A stretch of DNA of 64,000 nucleotides from Methanobacterium sp. GTDB taxonomy: Archaea > Methanobacteriota > Methanobacteria > Methanobacteriales > Methanobacteriaceae. The notes beneath the pieces are model-generated. The model was not told where the DNA came from and did no database searches. It saw nothing but the letters and a program-made list of their open reading frames with translations. The stretch is from NCBI RefSeq assembly GCF_038562635.1, contig NZ_JBCFBO010000001.1, positions 697,869 to 761,868 of the forward strand, given 5' to 3'. Of this stretch, positions 44,604 through 54,277 are shown one piece after another (the first letter of the stretch is position 1; each line of letters opens with the position of its first letter). A program made the position numbers and the translations under genes.

Positions 44604-45223
44604 TACTGATACTGGATAATTATGATTCATTTACATATAATCTCTATCAGTTAGTTGGACAGCTTGAAAAAGACATAGTGGTTAAAAGAAATGATAAAAT
44701 AACCATTGATGAAATAAGAGAGCTTCAGCCAGACAGCATAATAATTTCTCCAGGACCTGGAAACCCAACCAATAAAAAAGATTTTGGGGTTTGTAGCGAT
44801 GTCATTAAAGAATTTAAAGGTAAAATTCCAATTTTAGGAGTATGTTTAGGGCATCAGGGTATTTTCGCGACATTTGGAGGGAAAATTAAAAGAACAGAGC
44901 CTATACACGGTAAATTAAGTGAAATTTCCCATAGCAACGAAGGGATCTTTAAGGACGTTGAAAACACCCTCGTTGCAACGAGATACCATTCACTTATCTG
45001 TGATGAAAACAGCACCCCTGATTGTATAGAAGTCATTGCAAAAACAGAAGACGGAACTATAATGGCCATAAAACATTTAGATTGCCCTGTTTTTGGTCTT
45101 CAGTTCCATCCAGAGTCTATAGGGACAGCCAGCGGATTAAAGATAATTAAAAATTTCCTGGAAGTTGAAGGAACCTGCAGTTCCAGAACACCAAAAACAA
45201 GGTTTCTGGAGGACTGTACATGA
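44600..45223 (+). CDS. trpG: Anthranilate synthase component II (glutamine amidotransferase)
   Basis: TrpG hydrolyses glutamine and feeds ammonia to TrpE. The 207 residues carry the class-I glutamine amidotransferase triad: Cys82 in GVCLGHQG, and His and Glu in QFHPES near the C-terminus, plus NYDSFTYNL at the start and ISPGPGNP for the oxyanion loop. Its ATG overlaps the trpE stop and its TGA overlaps the trpC start, so translation is coupled. The last 15 residues form a short extension beyond the core domain. Confidence 0.96.
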   Translation: MILILDNYDSFTYNLYQLVGQLEKDIVVKRNDKITIDEIRELQPDSIIISPGPGNPTNKKDFGVCSDVIKEFKGKIPILGVCLGHQGIFATFGGKIKRTEPIHGKLSEISHSNEGIFKDVENTLVATRYHSLICDENSTPDCIEVIAKTEDGTIMAIKHLDCPVFGLQFHPESIGTASGLKIIKNFLEVEGTCSSRTPKTRFLEDCT

Positions 45224-46011
45224 TCAATTTCTCACAGATAATAACTGAAAGGGAAAAAGTGCTCAAAAGAGACATGAAATACAGGCCTTTAAGCGAATTA
45301 AAAGAAAATATCCGCGGGACAAAAATAAGGGCCGATTTTAAAAAGGCACTGCTTAATAAAGAGGATGTTTCTGTAATCTGCGAATACAAACCAGCGTCTC
45401 CATCTAAAGGCGACATTTCCAACATTCTGGTGGAAGATGTTGTTCCTCTCTATGATAAAGGAGGGGCAAGTGCTATCTCGGTGCTTACAGAACAGACATT
45501 TTTTAAAAGCAGCATTAAAAATCTACGTATTGCGTCTAAAGTAAGCAAGCTGCCACTTCTTAGAAAGGACTTTGTAATGGATGAATACCAGATCTATGAA
45601 GCCAGGTCCTGTGGGGCCAGTGCAGTGCTTTTAATGGCAGGTGTTTATAAAGATCTCAGATTTGGAATCGACCTCTGCCATTACCTTGAAATGGACGCCC
45701 TTGTGGAATGTAAAAACAGGGAAGAAATAGAAATGGCCGTAAAGGCAGGTGCGGAAATAATAGGAATTAACAACCGGGATTTCAGCGACTTCAGTATTGA
45801 TTTTGAACGGACTGAAAAGCTTGCAAAATACATACCTGAAAATAAGGTTCTTGTATCAGAAAGCGGGGTTAAAAATTCTGAAGATGTTAAACTTCTTGGA
45901 AGCTACGGCGCAGATGCAGTCTTAATAGGTTCAACCATCATGGAATCAAACAACATACTTGAAACAGTACAGGAACTGGTTAAAGCAGGTAAAAACGCAA
46001 AGGTGAGTTAA
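45220..46011 (+). CDS. trpC: Indole-3-glycerol phosphate synthase
   Basis: TrpC closes the indole ring from CdRP. The 263-residue (beta/alpha)8 barrel has the catalytic and binding strands EYKPASPSKGDI, LLRKDFVMDEYQIYEARSCGA, ALVECKNREE, GINNRDF and VSESGVKNSEDV. It overlaps trpG by four bases (ATGA) and is followed directly by trpF. Confidence 0.96.
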   Translation: MINFSQIITEREKVLKRDMKYRPLSELKENIRGTKIRADFKKALLNKEDVSVICEYKPASPSKGDISNILVEDVVPLYDKGGASAISVLTEQTFFKSSIKNLRIASKVSKLPLLRKDFVMDEYQIYEARSCGASAVLLMAGVYKDLRFGIDLCHYLEMDALVECKNREEIEMAVKAGAEIIGINNRDFSDFSIDFERTEKLAKYIPENKVLVSESGVKNSEDVKLLGSYGADAVLIGSTIMESNNILETVQELVKAGKNAKVS

Positions 46012-46662
46012 GTGGAATTCAAAATTTGCGGGATTACAAGACTTGAAGACATTAAAGTGTGTGAAAATAAAGGCCCTGCTTTTATAGGGTTTATAAACAT
46101 AAAGCGGTCCAAAAGATTTCAGGATATAGAAAAAATAAGAGAACTTGTGGACTCCATGAAAAATAAAGAAAAAGCAGTGCTTGTACTTGAGCCTGAAACT
46201 GTTGAAGAAGCCATGGACTCTATAGAAAAAAGCGGCGTTAAAAATATACAGCTGCATTCATTACAGGCAGAGGATATAGATAAACTAAAAGAAATTAATG
46301 TAATTAAAGCCATTGGAATTCCTGAGAAAATCGATGAATCTAAAAAAGAAGAAATAAAATCATTTGCAAAAGTTTGCAAATATCTAATATTTGATTCTAT
46401 GATTCAAGGTAAAAGTGGCGGTACTGGAAAGCAAATTCCACTGGAAGTTGCAGCTGAAGCAGCAGAAATTGCAAAAGAAAGCAATAATGATATAAAACTG
46501 TTTCTTGCAGGTGGAATTAGTGCACAAAAGATGAAAAATAAAGGAAATTTAATTAAAGACATTTTTGATTATGTAGATGTTAATTCAGGCGTTGAAGATA
46601 GTCCTGGAATTAAAAATAGAGATAAAATAGCAGAATTTGTTGAAAATTGTAAGGTGATTTAA
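46012..46662 (+). CDS. trpF: Phosphoribosylanthranilate isomerase
   Basis: TrpF isomerises PRA to CdRP. The 216-residue barrel begins with the family signature KICGITRLEDI, whose Cys is the general base, and ends with DVNSGVEDSPGIKN containing the catalytic Asp. The middle contains IQLHSLQAED and FLAGGIS. It starts at GTG 46012, immediately after the trpC stop codon; AAGGTGAGTTAA inside trpC's end provides the Shine-Dalgarno site. Its stop overlaps the trpB ATG. Confidence 0.95.
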   Translation: MEFKICGITRLEDIKVCENKGPAFIGFINIKRSKRFQDIEKIRELVDSMKNKEKAVLVLEPETVEEAMDSIEKSGVKNIQLHSLQAEDIDKLKEINVIKAIGIPEKIDESKKEEIKSFAKVCKYLIFDSMIQGKSGGTGKQIPLEVAAEAAEIAKESNNDIKLFLAGGISAQKMKNKGNLIKDIFDYVDVNSGVEDSPGIKNRDKIAEFVENCKVI

Positions 46663-47834
46663 TGATCTCAGATGGTAAATTCGGTAAATACGGCGGGATA
46701 TTTGTTCCAGAACTTCTAATTCCTGCCCTTGAAGAGCTTGAGAAGGCATTTTTAAAGTACAAAGATGATAAAAAATTCAACGCCGAACTTGAATATTATT
46801 TAAGGGAATTTGCAGGTAGGCCCACCCCTCTTTACTACGCGGAAAATCTTTCAGAAAAACTTGGGTGTAAAATCTACCTTAAGAGGGAAGATCTGCTCCA
46901 TACAGGTGCCCATAAAATAAATAACACCCTTGGACAAGGACTTCTTGCAAAATATATGGGTAAAGAAAGGTTAATAGCAGAAACTGGAGCTGGACAACAT
47001 GGTATTGCAACTGCAACTGTAGGTGCCCTGTTTGGGATGCCTGCAGATATCTATATGGGTAGCGTAGATGTGGCACGTCAGAAATTAAATGTATTTAGAA
47101 TGGAAATATCTGGGGCTAAAGTTATCCCTGTAGAAAGTGGAGCTAAAACTTTAAAGGATGCTATGAACGAAGCTATGAGGGACTGGATAACAAATGTTGA
47201 AAATACCCATTACCTGCTGGGTTCCACTGCAGGGCCTCACCCATACCCCGCAATGGTAAAACACTTCCAGACAGTTATTGGAAAGGAAACAAAAAAAGAC
47301 ATCCTTGAAAAAGAAGGTGAACTCCCAGACGCTGTAATAGCATGTGTTGGTGGTGGAAGTAACTCCCTGGGAATATTTTCAGAATTTATAGACCATAAAG
47401 AGGTAGAACTTGTAGGTGCTGAAGGTGGGGGAGACGGTTTAGAAGGAAAACACGGTGCCACACTCAGTGCAGGTACTGAAGGAGTTCTACATGGGTCTTT
47501 ATCATTTGTCCTTCAGGATGACTATGGACAGATCTCTGAAGCCCACTCCATATCTGCAGGGCTGGATTATCCTGGTGTTGGGCCGGAACATTCATATTTG
47601 AAAGTCACTGGACGTGCACAGTACGGCCCTATTACTGATGAAGAAGCATTTAGAGCATTTAAGCTTCTGTCAAAATATGAAGGTATCATTCCAGCACTTG
47701 AAAGTTCGCATGCTGTTGCAATGGCTGAAAAGTACGCTAAAGAGAATCAAGGAAAAACAATAGTTATAAACCTCTCAGGAAGGGGAGACAAAGATGTTAA
47801 TATAATTGCAGACTACATGGGGGTAAAATTATGA
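46662..47834 (+). CDS. trpB: Tryptophan synthase beta subunit
   Basis: TrpB joins indole and serine using PLP. The 390 residues are of the canonical TrpB1 type. Lys85 in GAHKINN binds PLP, ETGAGQHG matches the catalytic loop, and GGGSN binds the phosphate. HSYLKVTGRAQY and a C-terminal NLSGRGDKD complete the pattern. The start overlaps the trpF stop (TAATG), and the end overlaps trpA (ATGA). The beta subunit likely forms an alpha2beta2 complex with TrpA. Confidence 0.97.
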   Translation: MISDGKFGKYGGIFVPELLIPALEELEKAFLKYKDDKKFNAELEYYLREFAGRPTPLYYAENLSEKLGCKIYLKREDLLHTGAHKINNTLGQGLLAKYMGKERLIAETGAGQHGIATATVGALFGMPADIYMGSVDVARQKLNVFRMEISGAKVIPVESGAKTLKDAMNEAMRDWITNVENTHYLLGSTAGPHPYPAMVKHFQTVIGKETKKDILEKEGELPDAVIACVGGGSNSLGIFSEFIDHKEVELVGAEGGGDGLEGKHGATLSAGTEGVLHGSLSFVLQDDYGQISEAHSISAGLDYPGVGPEHSYLKVTGRAQYGPITDEEAFRAFKLLSKYEGIIPALESSHAVAMAEKYAKENQGKTIVINLSGRGDKDVNIIADYMGVKL

Positions 47835-48640
47835 AGATAAAAAGTTACGACGAGGCATTCCAGCAGGCTAAGGCCAAAAAAGAAGGCGCATTTATTCCAT
47901 TTGTAGTTGCAGGCGACCCTGATTTCGAAACATCCCTTGAAATTGTAAAAGTTTTTGTAGAAAACGGCGCTGATGCACTTGAAATCGGTTTCCCATTCAG
48001 TGACCCTGTTGCTGACGGGCCTACAGTTCAATTAGCCGATATAAGGGCGCTTAAAGCAGGTATGACTGTTGAAAGGGGTTTTGAATTCATAAGGCGGATC
48101 CGTGAATTTACAGATATTCCAGTTGGAGTTCTCACATACTATAACCTTATTTACAAAATGGGCCTCGATAAATTTTATGAAATGGCCAGAGATAACGGTG
48201 CAAATGCAATACTTGCAGCAGATTTACCCCCTGAAGAAGCAGGTGATGCTCTGGAAGCCGCTCAAAAGAATGGTGTCCAGCAGATTTTCATGGCAGCGCA
48301 AACCACAGGTAACGAGAGGCTGCAGGAGATAACAAAAATGTGCTCTGGTTTCCTTTATGTGGTTGCAGTTATGGGAACCACCGGTGCAAGAGCTGAACTC
48401 AAAACAACCACTGTTGACCTTATTAAAAGAATAAAAAGCCACAGCGACATTCCAATAAGTGTAGGGTTTGGTATCTCAAAGCCGAAGCACGTTAAGGAAG
48501 TTATAAATGCAGGCGCTGACGGAACAATTGTTGCAAGTGCCATATTAAACATAATAACTGAAAATCTCGAAGATAAAGAAGAAATGCTGCAAAAAGTTGG
48601 TGAATTCTGCGCCGAACTTAAAGAAGCTACTAAAAGTTAA
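47831..48640 (+). CDS. trpA: Tryptophan synthase alpha subunit
   Basis: TrpA cleaves indole-3-glycerol phosphate to indole and glyceraldehyde-3-phosphate and channels indole to TrpB. The 269-residue barrel has catalytic Glu51 and Asp62 in LEIGFPFSDPVADGPTVQ, and the phosphate loop region VGFGISKPKHV. The start overlaps trpB by four bases (ATGA). Confidence 0.97.
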   Translation: MKIKSYDEAFQQAKAKKEGAFIPFVVAGDPDFETSLEIVKVFVENGADALEIGFPFSDPVADGPTVQLADIRALKAGMTVERGFEFIRRIREFTDIPVGVLTYYNLIYKMGLDKFYEMARDNGANAILAADLPPEEAGDALEAAQKNGVQQIFMAAQTTGNERLQEITKMCSGFLYVVAVMGTTGARAELKTTTVDLIKRIKSHSDIPISVGFGISKPKHVKEVINAGADGTIVASAILNIITENLEDKEEMLQKVGEFCAELKEATKS

Positions 48641-48652
48641 AAAGTGATTTTT

Positions 48653-49693
48653 ATGATAGCTGAATGCATAAAAAAGGTCGCTTCATTTGAAGATCTAAAT
48701 GAAAAAGAAGCTTACGAATGTATGACCCAAATAATGAATGGGAATGCAAGCGACATTCAAATAGCTTCTTTTTTAACTTCCCTTTCCATGAAGGGCGAAA
48801 CTGTTCCAGAAATAACCGGTTTTGTAAAGGCCATGCGAGAAGTCTGCGTACCAGTATCTCCAGATATAAACGCTCCCCTTGTAGATACATGCGGTACTGG
48901 TGGCGATAAACTAAAAACGTTTAATATAAGTACCATTTCAGCGATAATAGCAGCATCCTGCGGTGTGGTAATAGCAAAACATGGTAACAGAAGTATAACA
49001 AGTAAATGTGGTGGTGCAGATATACTGGAAGCCCTTGGTGTAACCATTGACAGTGGGGCAGAAGAAGTGGAAAAAAGTATGGAAAAATCAGGCATTGGGT
49101 TTATGTTCGCGCCCAACTTTCACCCTGCAATGAAGTACGTGATGCCTGTGAGACGGGAGCTTAATATAAGGACAGTCTTTAACATCTTGGGCCCACTTAC
49201 ATCACCGGCAAATGCAGATATTCAACTCCTTGGAGTTTTTGATCCGGACTATGTTGAACTGGTGGCAGATGTACTTAAAAATTTAGGTGTAAAAAAAGCC
49301 ATGGTAGTTCACGGGTTTGACAGCAATGGAAATCCCGCGATGGATGAGATATCTACACTGGGAAAAACCAAAGTGGCAATTGTTGATAATGGGGAAATCA
49401 GTATTAAAGAAATTTACCCTGAAGACTTCGGTATCCAGAGGACCCGTGAAGAACTGATAAAAGCTTCCTCAGATATCGATGAAAATATGCAGATCGCAGT
49501 TGATGTCCTTAAATGTATGGAAAGAAATGAGACTGAAAAGGCAAGGCTTGATCTATGTCTCACAAATGCCGCAGCTATCCTTTTTATAAGTGGAATCGTG
49601 GATAATTTTCCAGAAGGCGTGGAAGTCGCTCGAGATGCAGTTGAATCAGGATCAGCCCTTAAAAAGCTTTATGAATTTGTAGAAAATAGTTAA
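48653..49693 (+). CDS. trpD: Anthranilate phosphoribosyltransferase
   Basis: TrpD attaches phosphoribose from PRPP to anthranilate. The roughly 346 residues carry the PRPP motif DTCGTGGDKLKTFNIST and KHGNRSITSKCGGADILEALG, followed by MFAPNFHPAMKYVMPVRRELNIRTVFNILGPL. ATG 48653 is preferred since GTGATT just upstream forms the Shine-Dalgarno site. It is the last gene of trpEGCFBAD. Confidence 0.95.
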   Translation: MIAECIKKVASFEDLNEKEAYECMTQIMNGNASDIQIASFLTSLSMKGETVPEITGFVKAMREVCVPVSPDINAPLVDTCGTGGDKLKTFNISTISAIIAASCGVVIAKHGNRSITSKCGGADILEALGVTIDSGAEEVEKSMEKSGIGFMFAPNFHPAMKYVMPVRRELNIRTVFNILGPLTSPANADIQLLGVFDPDYVELVADVLKNLGVKKAMVVHGFDSNGNPAMDEISTLGKTKVAIVDNGEISIKEIYPEDFGIQRTREELIKASSDIDENMQIAVDVLKCMERNETEKARLDLCLTNAAAILFISGIVDNFPEGVEVARDAVESGSALKKLYEFVENS

Positions 49694-50305
49694 TAGAGTA
49701 AAATACAAATAATAAATCCTTAAAATAGCATTATGTGAAAACAGAAGGTATTTAAAAAGGTTTATAAAAAAAATATAATAAAATGAGGTAATTGATTACC
49801 ATCATTGCTCCAATCTATAATATGGAACATCTTGAAATATAAATTTTTTTATAACCAAAATCCCCCTTTTTTATTAAAATTATAAAAATTCAAAAATTGA
49901 CTTATTTATTAAATAAAGTTTCAATAACTATTTTATCCAGTTAATTTCCAACCATACACCTTTTTAGAACAAATAGGAAATTTTAATACAATTATACTGT
50001 TTTAAAGAAGTTTATGTTTAATATTAAAAATTTGTTATTATTTAATTAAAAAAATAGAGTTAATTTAAGCTCTCTAAAATCGCCATATATCTATGAAATT
50101 ATTATTAAATTTCGTGTAGCTACTTTTAAACATCTTCTTAAATATTATATAATTTTTTCAATGTTTTCAAAGATTTTACTCCAAAATCATTGATTTTCGA
50201 ACCTTTTCTACAATACATTGATTTTCAAAGTACCATCAGATATTAAACAAATTATTAGTGAAAGTAAAAGAATCTGTTTAAAAAATAGACCCAAATCATA
50301 CCAGT
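49694..50305. other. Long AT-rich region after the trp operon
   Basis: About 610 bases with many A/T runs and several T-runs that may terminate trp. Near the left end (49792-49842) lies a short frame resembling a glycosyltransferase start. No complete gene is visible. Confidence 0.4.
49792..49842 (+). pseudogene. Possible remnant of a GT2 glycosyltransferase start
   Basis: TTG 49792, with GAGGT 2-6 nt upstream, opens a 16-codon frame reading LITIIAPIYNMEHLEI before TAA. ITIIxPIYNME closely resembles the first strand of family-2 glycosyltransferases. The rest of such a gene is absent, so this may be a decayed 5' end. The short length makes chance resemblance possible. Confidence 0.3.
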
Positions 50306-50908
50306 TCATACTAGAAATATCTTAAACTGCAGCCATGTAAAAACAAAGCCACTGATAGCACCTGCAACAACCTGTGCCAGTGTATGTTTGTTAAGGTAAA
50401 GCCGGCTCCACATGACCATAAACAATGGAAATAAAAATAAAAGTCCTGAAGATCCAAAGACATATACCATTGCTGCTGTAGGTCCAGCAATACCCATAGA
50501 ATGCAGACTGATTTTCCAGAAAAACGTTATGAATATGGTCAGTAATGCATTTGAAAAGTAACAGAACATTAACACGGTGACAGCGGCAGGTGCTCCCGCA
50601 ATAAAAAGTATAACTGTACCAATAATGTATGATAAAACCCCAAAAAGTAATGGAAATGTGCGTTCATCCTTATCAGCTATATCCAAATCTAGATCTCTAT
50701 TTTTAATCCACATCCAAACTGCTGTAAATGGTAAAAAAGTTGCAAAAAGCAGGCAAATTAATGTAAATATTAAAAAACCAGTTCCACCCGTTACAAAATA
50801 ATTTAAAATGACAAAAATAGGTATAGTAATTATTATAGGTTGTACCAGGCGTGAAATAGATCGGGCAAAGTCATATTTTGGTTCAAAATTGGAGTTAATA
50901 AATCTCAT
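50306..50908 (-). CDS. PAP2-like membrane phosphatase
   Basis: A 200-residue protein with six helices resembles the PAP2 superfamily. KDERTFPL, SLHSMGIAGP (the PSGH-like site with His) and SRLYLNKHTLAQVVAG (SRx5H-type) correspond to the three active-site motifs, although the last Asp is Gln. It may dephosphorylate a polyprenyl or lipid phosphate, relevant to recycling of glycan carriers. AGGTATT precedes the ATG. It is monocistronic. Confidence 0.8.
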   Translation of the reverse strand: MRFINSNFEPKYDFARSISRLVQPIIITIPIFVILNYFVTGGTGFLIFTLICLLFATFLPFTAVWMWIKNRDLDLDIADKDERTFPLLFGVLSYIIGTVILFIAGAPAAVTVLMFCYFSNALLTIFITFFWKISLHSMGIAGPTAAMVYVFGSSGLLFLFPLFMVMWSRLYLNKHTLAQVVAGAISGFVFTWLQFKIFLV

Positions 50909-51362
50909 GGTAATACCTATTACAACTGATATCCCACTTTTTAATTTTCTCTTTATTAAATTTATCTATTTTAATTATTAAATTATGTTTAATAGCATAT
51001 AATAAATAAATTTTACAGTAAATTTATCTTATTATCAATCTATTCATATTTTAAGGCATATTATGTTCATTTAATCATCTAATAACATTCTAAATATTAA
51101 TTTAAATGAATAAATAAACTATAAATAGATATTAACTTCAAATAGCTATAAATTCAGGAATTCAATCATAGAATAAAGCATATTTACCAAGTTATATCTT
51201 TCAAAATAAGTTCAAATTAATTAGATAATTAAAATTTGATTTTTTTAATTTAATACCGATATAACTTTAACTAAAAATAAGAGAGTAATTTTCGAAAATA
51301 TGAAAATATTAGACCTATATTATTAAAATAGAGAATGTTTAACATTCTTTATTAAAAGTAAA
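50909..51362. other. AT-rich intergenic region
   Basis: About 450 bases between the PAP2 gene promoter and tRNA-Ile 3' end. No ORF or repeat recognised. Confidence 0.4.
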
Positions 51363-51437
51363 TGGGCCCGCTGGGATTCGAACCCAGGGCCTCACGGTTA
51401 TCAGCCGTGCGCTCTAACCATGCTGAGCCACGGGCCC
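51363..51437 (-). tRNA. tRNA-Ile (GAT anticodon)
   Basis: The minus strand gives a full cloverleaf: acceptor stem GGGCCCG/CGGGCCC, a D-arm with GGTTAGAGC, the anticodon stem-loop CACGGCTGATAACCGTG with anticodon GAT, and the T-arm GGTTCGAATCC. The discriminator is A and no CCA is encoded. No intron is present. The GC-rich stems stand out from the surrounding AT-rich DNA. Confidence 0.95.
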
Positions 51438-51560
51438 CATTTGATTTATAGAAACAAATTATTTCACTTATACAGTTTTACAATTTGAAATCTGTAAAGG
51501 GGTAGATTCAAGATTTAGTCTTCATCCTATATAAGCTTTACGCTTAAATTTGGATTTTTT

Positions 51561-52118
51561 TTATAATAAACTGCCAGTACCCAAAAGATTTTTTAGTTTT
51601 AAAAAACAATCTTCCAAATTATCATTTTCAAGTACTATCAAATTACACCCCAAAATAGCAGAACATACAGCCATTGAAGTCCTCAATATATTCATATGTT
51701 CATTTAAACTATTTATAGTATCAATTATCCTTTCTTTAGTATCTTTATGCCTTCGCTGGAGTATATTATCCTTAGAAGACTCTATTACCACAATTATATC
51801 TGGAGATATAATTTCTATGGGTAATGAAAGAATATAACCAATTGGGGACTGATCAACACCGTGTAAATCTACAAGAACACAGTTCATATCTTTTATTTTT
51901 AAAGATGCGCCCTTCCAAATTTTTTGCTGGGTGTCTATATCCAAACTAAACATTTCAGAATCTGTAGAAGCGAGATCTTCGCTTTTAGCTATTTCAAGCA
52001 TCAGATCTCCATAGTTTACGTAATTGTAACCCAAATCTTCAGAAACTCGTCTACAGAGAGTTGTTTTACCAACTCCAGGAACACCAGTAACAACTACAAC
52101 GTTCCAAGGTAATTCCAT
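51561..52118 (-). CDS. adkA: Archaeal adenylate kinase
   Basis: AdkA interconverts AMP, ADP and ATP. The 185 residues begin MELPWNVVVVTGVPGVGKTT, with the archaeal-type P-loop, followed by VNYGDLMLEIAKSEDLA, DIDTQQKIWKGAS, LVDLHGV, IGYILSLP and SPDIIVVIESSKDNILQRR. This order of motifs matches the trimeric archaeal type rather than the bacterial Adk. ATG 52118 is chosen from the family N-terminus and an upstream GGTG. It lies near tRNA-Ile, and upstream of it are the MIP18-type and arcS genes on the same strand. Confidence 0.88.
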   Translation of the reverse strand: MELPWNVVVVTGVPGVGKTTLCRRVSEDLGYNYVNYGDLMLEIAKSEDLASTDSEMFSLDIDTQQKIWKGASLKIKDMNCVLVDLHGVDQSPIGYILSLPIEIISPDIIVVIESSKDNILQRRHKDTKERIIDTINSLNEHMNILRTSMAVCSAILGCNLIVLENDNLEDCFLKLKNLLGTGSLL

Positions 52119-52191
52119 TTCATTACACCATTTGCATGTTATGAAGTTCAAACGATGAGTTATTAGGGTAATTCCAGTTGAATCTTAAAAA

Positions 52192-52485
52192 TTATTTGTT
52201 GACCATTTCAGAAATTGCATCAGCCATCATGTGGCCTTCGATAAGTATTTCAACTTTATCTACGCCTTCTACCTTTTCAGCTGCGAGTTTTGCATTCATT
52301 GCTATGTTTGCTGCGCTCATACAGCCAGGGTTTGTTGGCCTAATTGTAAGTTTTGCAACGGTAGTTCCATTTTTTTCTATTTGAACGTCCTGGAGAATTC
52401 CCATCTCAACTATGCTAATACCCATGTGAGGGTCAGCTACTGTTGAAACTGCTTCTTTTATCTTTTCAACTAATTCATCTGCCAT
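52192..52485 (-). CDS. MIP18/DUF59 family iron-sulfur assembly protein
   Basis: A 97-residue MIP18-type protein: IKEAVSTVADPHMGISIVEMG, VAKLTIRPTNPGCMSAANIA with the conserved Cys, and a C-terminal VEILIEGHMMA. Relatives assist iron-sulfur cluster assembly on target proteins. A GAGGAGAT site precedes the ATG. It is upstream of adkA on the same strand (74 bases to the adkA ATG), so co-transcription is possible. Confidence 0.9.
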   Translation of the reverse strand: MADELVEKIKEAVSTVADPHMGISIVEMGILQDVQIEKNGTTVAKLTIRPTNPGCMSAANIAMNAKLAAEKVEGVDKVEILIEGHMMADAISEMVNK

Positions 52486-52653
52486 GATATCTCCTCAAAT
52501 ACATAAATTTAATTCATATCTATTTTAAACAGTTAAACTTGTTTTTGTTTATATTTATTCCTATTTCAACAAATTTTAAATAATATCTAAAAATAGGGTG
52601 TTTTTATATGTTTTTATTTATTGCATTTATAGTTATTTATAATTTTTTGCCCC

Positions 52654-53562
52654 CTATTTTTTTCTATGCCTTATTTTCACTGCAACACCTTTAACGGCCC
52701 TTTCCATTTCTTCCCCACTTAAAATAGCCTTTCCAACTGCTACAGCTTCATCATCTTTTAAAATCACCACTTCATCACCAGGTATAATATCTGGATCAGC
52801 TTCAGTTACCCCTGGAGAGAATAAAGTGTTTGTTTTAAGCTCAAAGTTAATTTTAACCCATTTTTTATTGATATTCTGCAAAATTTTTCCGCCTTCTAGA
52901 TTCAACGAATATAATCCATTATTGAAATGCAGAGTAGCGATTTGTTTTCCATCCTTAAATATTCGTTTGTCAAATCTTCCACGGGTTTTAACATCATCAG
53001 GTATTAAACAATCAGCTTTTTTGCTGTTAAATTGATATCTTGCAATTGATCTGAGTTGATGTAGTGTTTTAGCTCTTCCTTTAAGTTTAGGGTGCTTTTT
53101 AACTTCCATTTTAAGGTTGTTCATAGATTCTGACGATGTGGTTTGACCAGTTGATGTGTAGACAGCATTGTCCAGGTATTCTTCGCACACCTGCTTATAA
53201 CCGCCTTCAACATGAGCTATTACTTCCTTTTCACCGACATAATCCCTTAAACATTCCCCAACAACTTTAATTTCTTCATGTGACCATTCACCTGTTGTTG
53301 AAGTGTCGTATGATTGTATGGGATATATTTTTTCCACTTCACGGGGACAAACTCCAAATGGAGAGGTCAGTATGACTTCCTGTATGCCCTTTGTCGCTTT
53401 CATAAATATTGAGTGAGATCGTGATGATGAATAGGGTTTTTTCATACTGCACGGCAAAATAACCAGCGCATCGCCCAATGGTTCAAGAAGGCCCATTCTC
53501 TCCCGCCATCTTACTGCTTCTGGACGGAAGAGTGATTCTTCAGTTATACAGAGAACTTTCAT
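52654..53562 (-). CDS. arcS: Archaeosine synthase-type protein with PUA domain
   Basis: The 302 residues carry the ArcS signature PCSMKKPYSSSRSH (about 37-50), followed by TSPFGVCPREVEKIYP, and a C-terminal PUA RNA-binding domain (about 225-300). ArcS converts preQ0 at tRNA position 15 to archaeosine. Many ArcS proteins are about twice this length with an N-terminal TGT-like domain; this one lacks it. A separate TGT partner is expected elsewhere. A GAGGAAA site precedes the ATG. Confidence 0.85.
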   Translation of the reverse strand: MKVLCITEESLFRPEAVRWRERMGLLEPLGDALVILPCSMKKPYSSSRSHSIFMKATKGIQEVILTSPFGVCPREVEKIYPIQSYDTSTTGEWSHEEIKVVGECLRDYVGEKEVIAHVEGGYKQVCEEYLDNAVYTSTGQTTSSESMNNLKMEVKKHPKLKGRAKTLHQLRSIARYQFNSKKADCLIPDDVKTRGRFDKRIFKDGKQIATLHFNNGLYSLNLEGGKILQNINKKWVKINFELKTNTLFSPGVTEADPDIIPGDEVVILKDDEAVAVGKAILSGEEMERAVKGVAVKIRHRKK

Positions 53563-53860
53563 AGTTTTTTTCCTCTAAATTAAATAAATAACAAAATTTA
53601 CAGATTATTTTTTTTCATTTATACAGTTTTTATATTCCGTACTATTTATCCTTTATATTTTAGATAATTAAAAATCCAGCACAAAACGAATGCCTCCAAA
53701 TTCAAAATTGTTTATTGAATTAATCGCTGAAACATCTAAAACGTGAAAATTTAATTTAAAATTAACGCAAACAAACGAGTTGAATTATAAAAAAGAGATA
53801 AAAATAAAAAAAATGTACCTGAAAATATTCTGCATTTTAATTACCATAAAATCAGACTTG

Positions 53861-54277
53861 TTACATATTGACGTTAGCTGACCTGACAGTTATACTACCC
53901 ACACTGTTCGAGTTAGTCAAAATTATAACCGGGTTAAACGTGTTAGTATTTCTTATAATATATGTATTGCTTGAAGAGGAGTTACTAGCTGCCCCGTTAG
54001 CATTGATATTTGATAAACGGTTGTTGTTTACAATAGTTGAAGTTTGAGATTGGGATTGAGCTTGACCAGGGTCCTGAGTTTGACTTGGGCTCAATATTGA
54101 TGCATTGCCCCCAATAGTTACGTTTCCTGTAACCTGCAGTAATGGAGGATCAGCTAAAATTGAGGCATTTGCTTCATTATTTTCGATATTTGGATCGTAC
54201 ATTTGTGCTGTAGCTACACTACATGCTGCAAACACTATAAATGCCATTAAAACTGCTGTTGTAATTTTTTTTCTAAT
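53861..54277 (-). CDS. Exported Asn/Ser-rich protein with possible AUU start
   Basis: The reading frame encodes a signal peptide (RKKITTAVLMAFIVFAACSVATAQ) and a mature part rich in Asn, Ser, Gln and Thr (about 100 residues) with no known domain. Internal ATG 54247 would remove the basic N-terminus of the signal peptide. Upstream, a perfect GGAGGTG (54283-54289) is followed 5 nt later by ATT (54275-54277), with ATA before it, but no ATG, GTG or TTG lies in frame. Initiation at AUU (or AUA) is inferred. It may be a surface or secreted protein. Confidence 0.65.
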   Translation of the reverse strand: MRKKITTAVLMAFIVFAACSVATAQMYDPNIENNEANASILADPPLLQVTGNVTIGGNASILSPSQTQDPGQAQSQSQTSTIVNNNRLSNINANGAASNSSSSNTYIIRNTNTFNPVIILTNSNSVGSITVRSANVNM

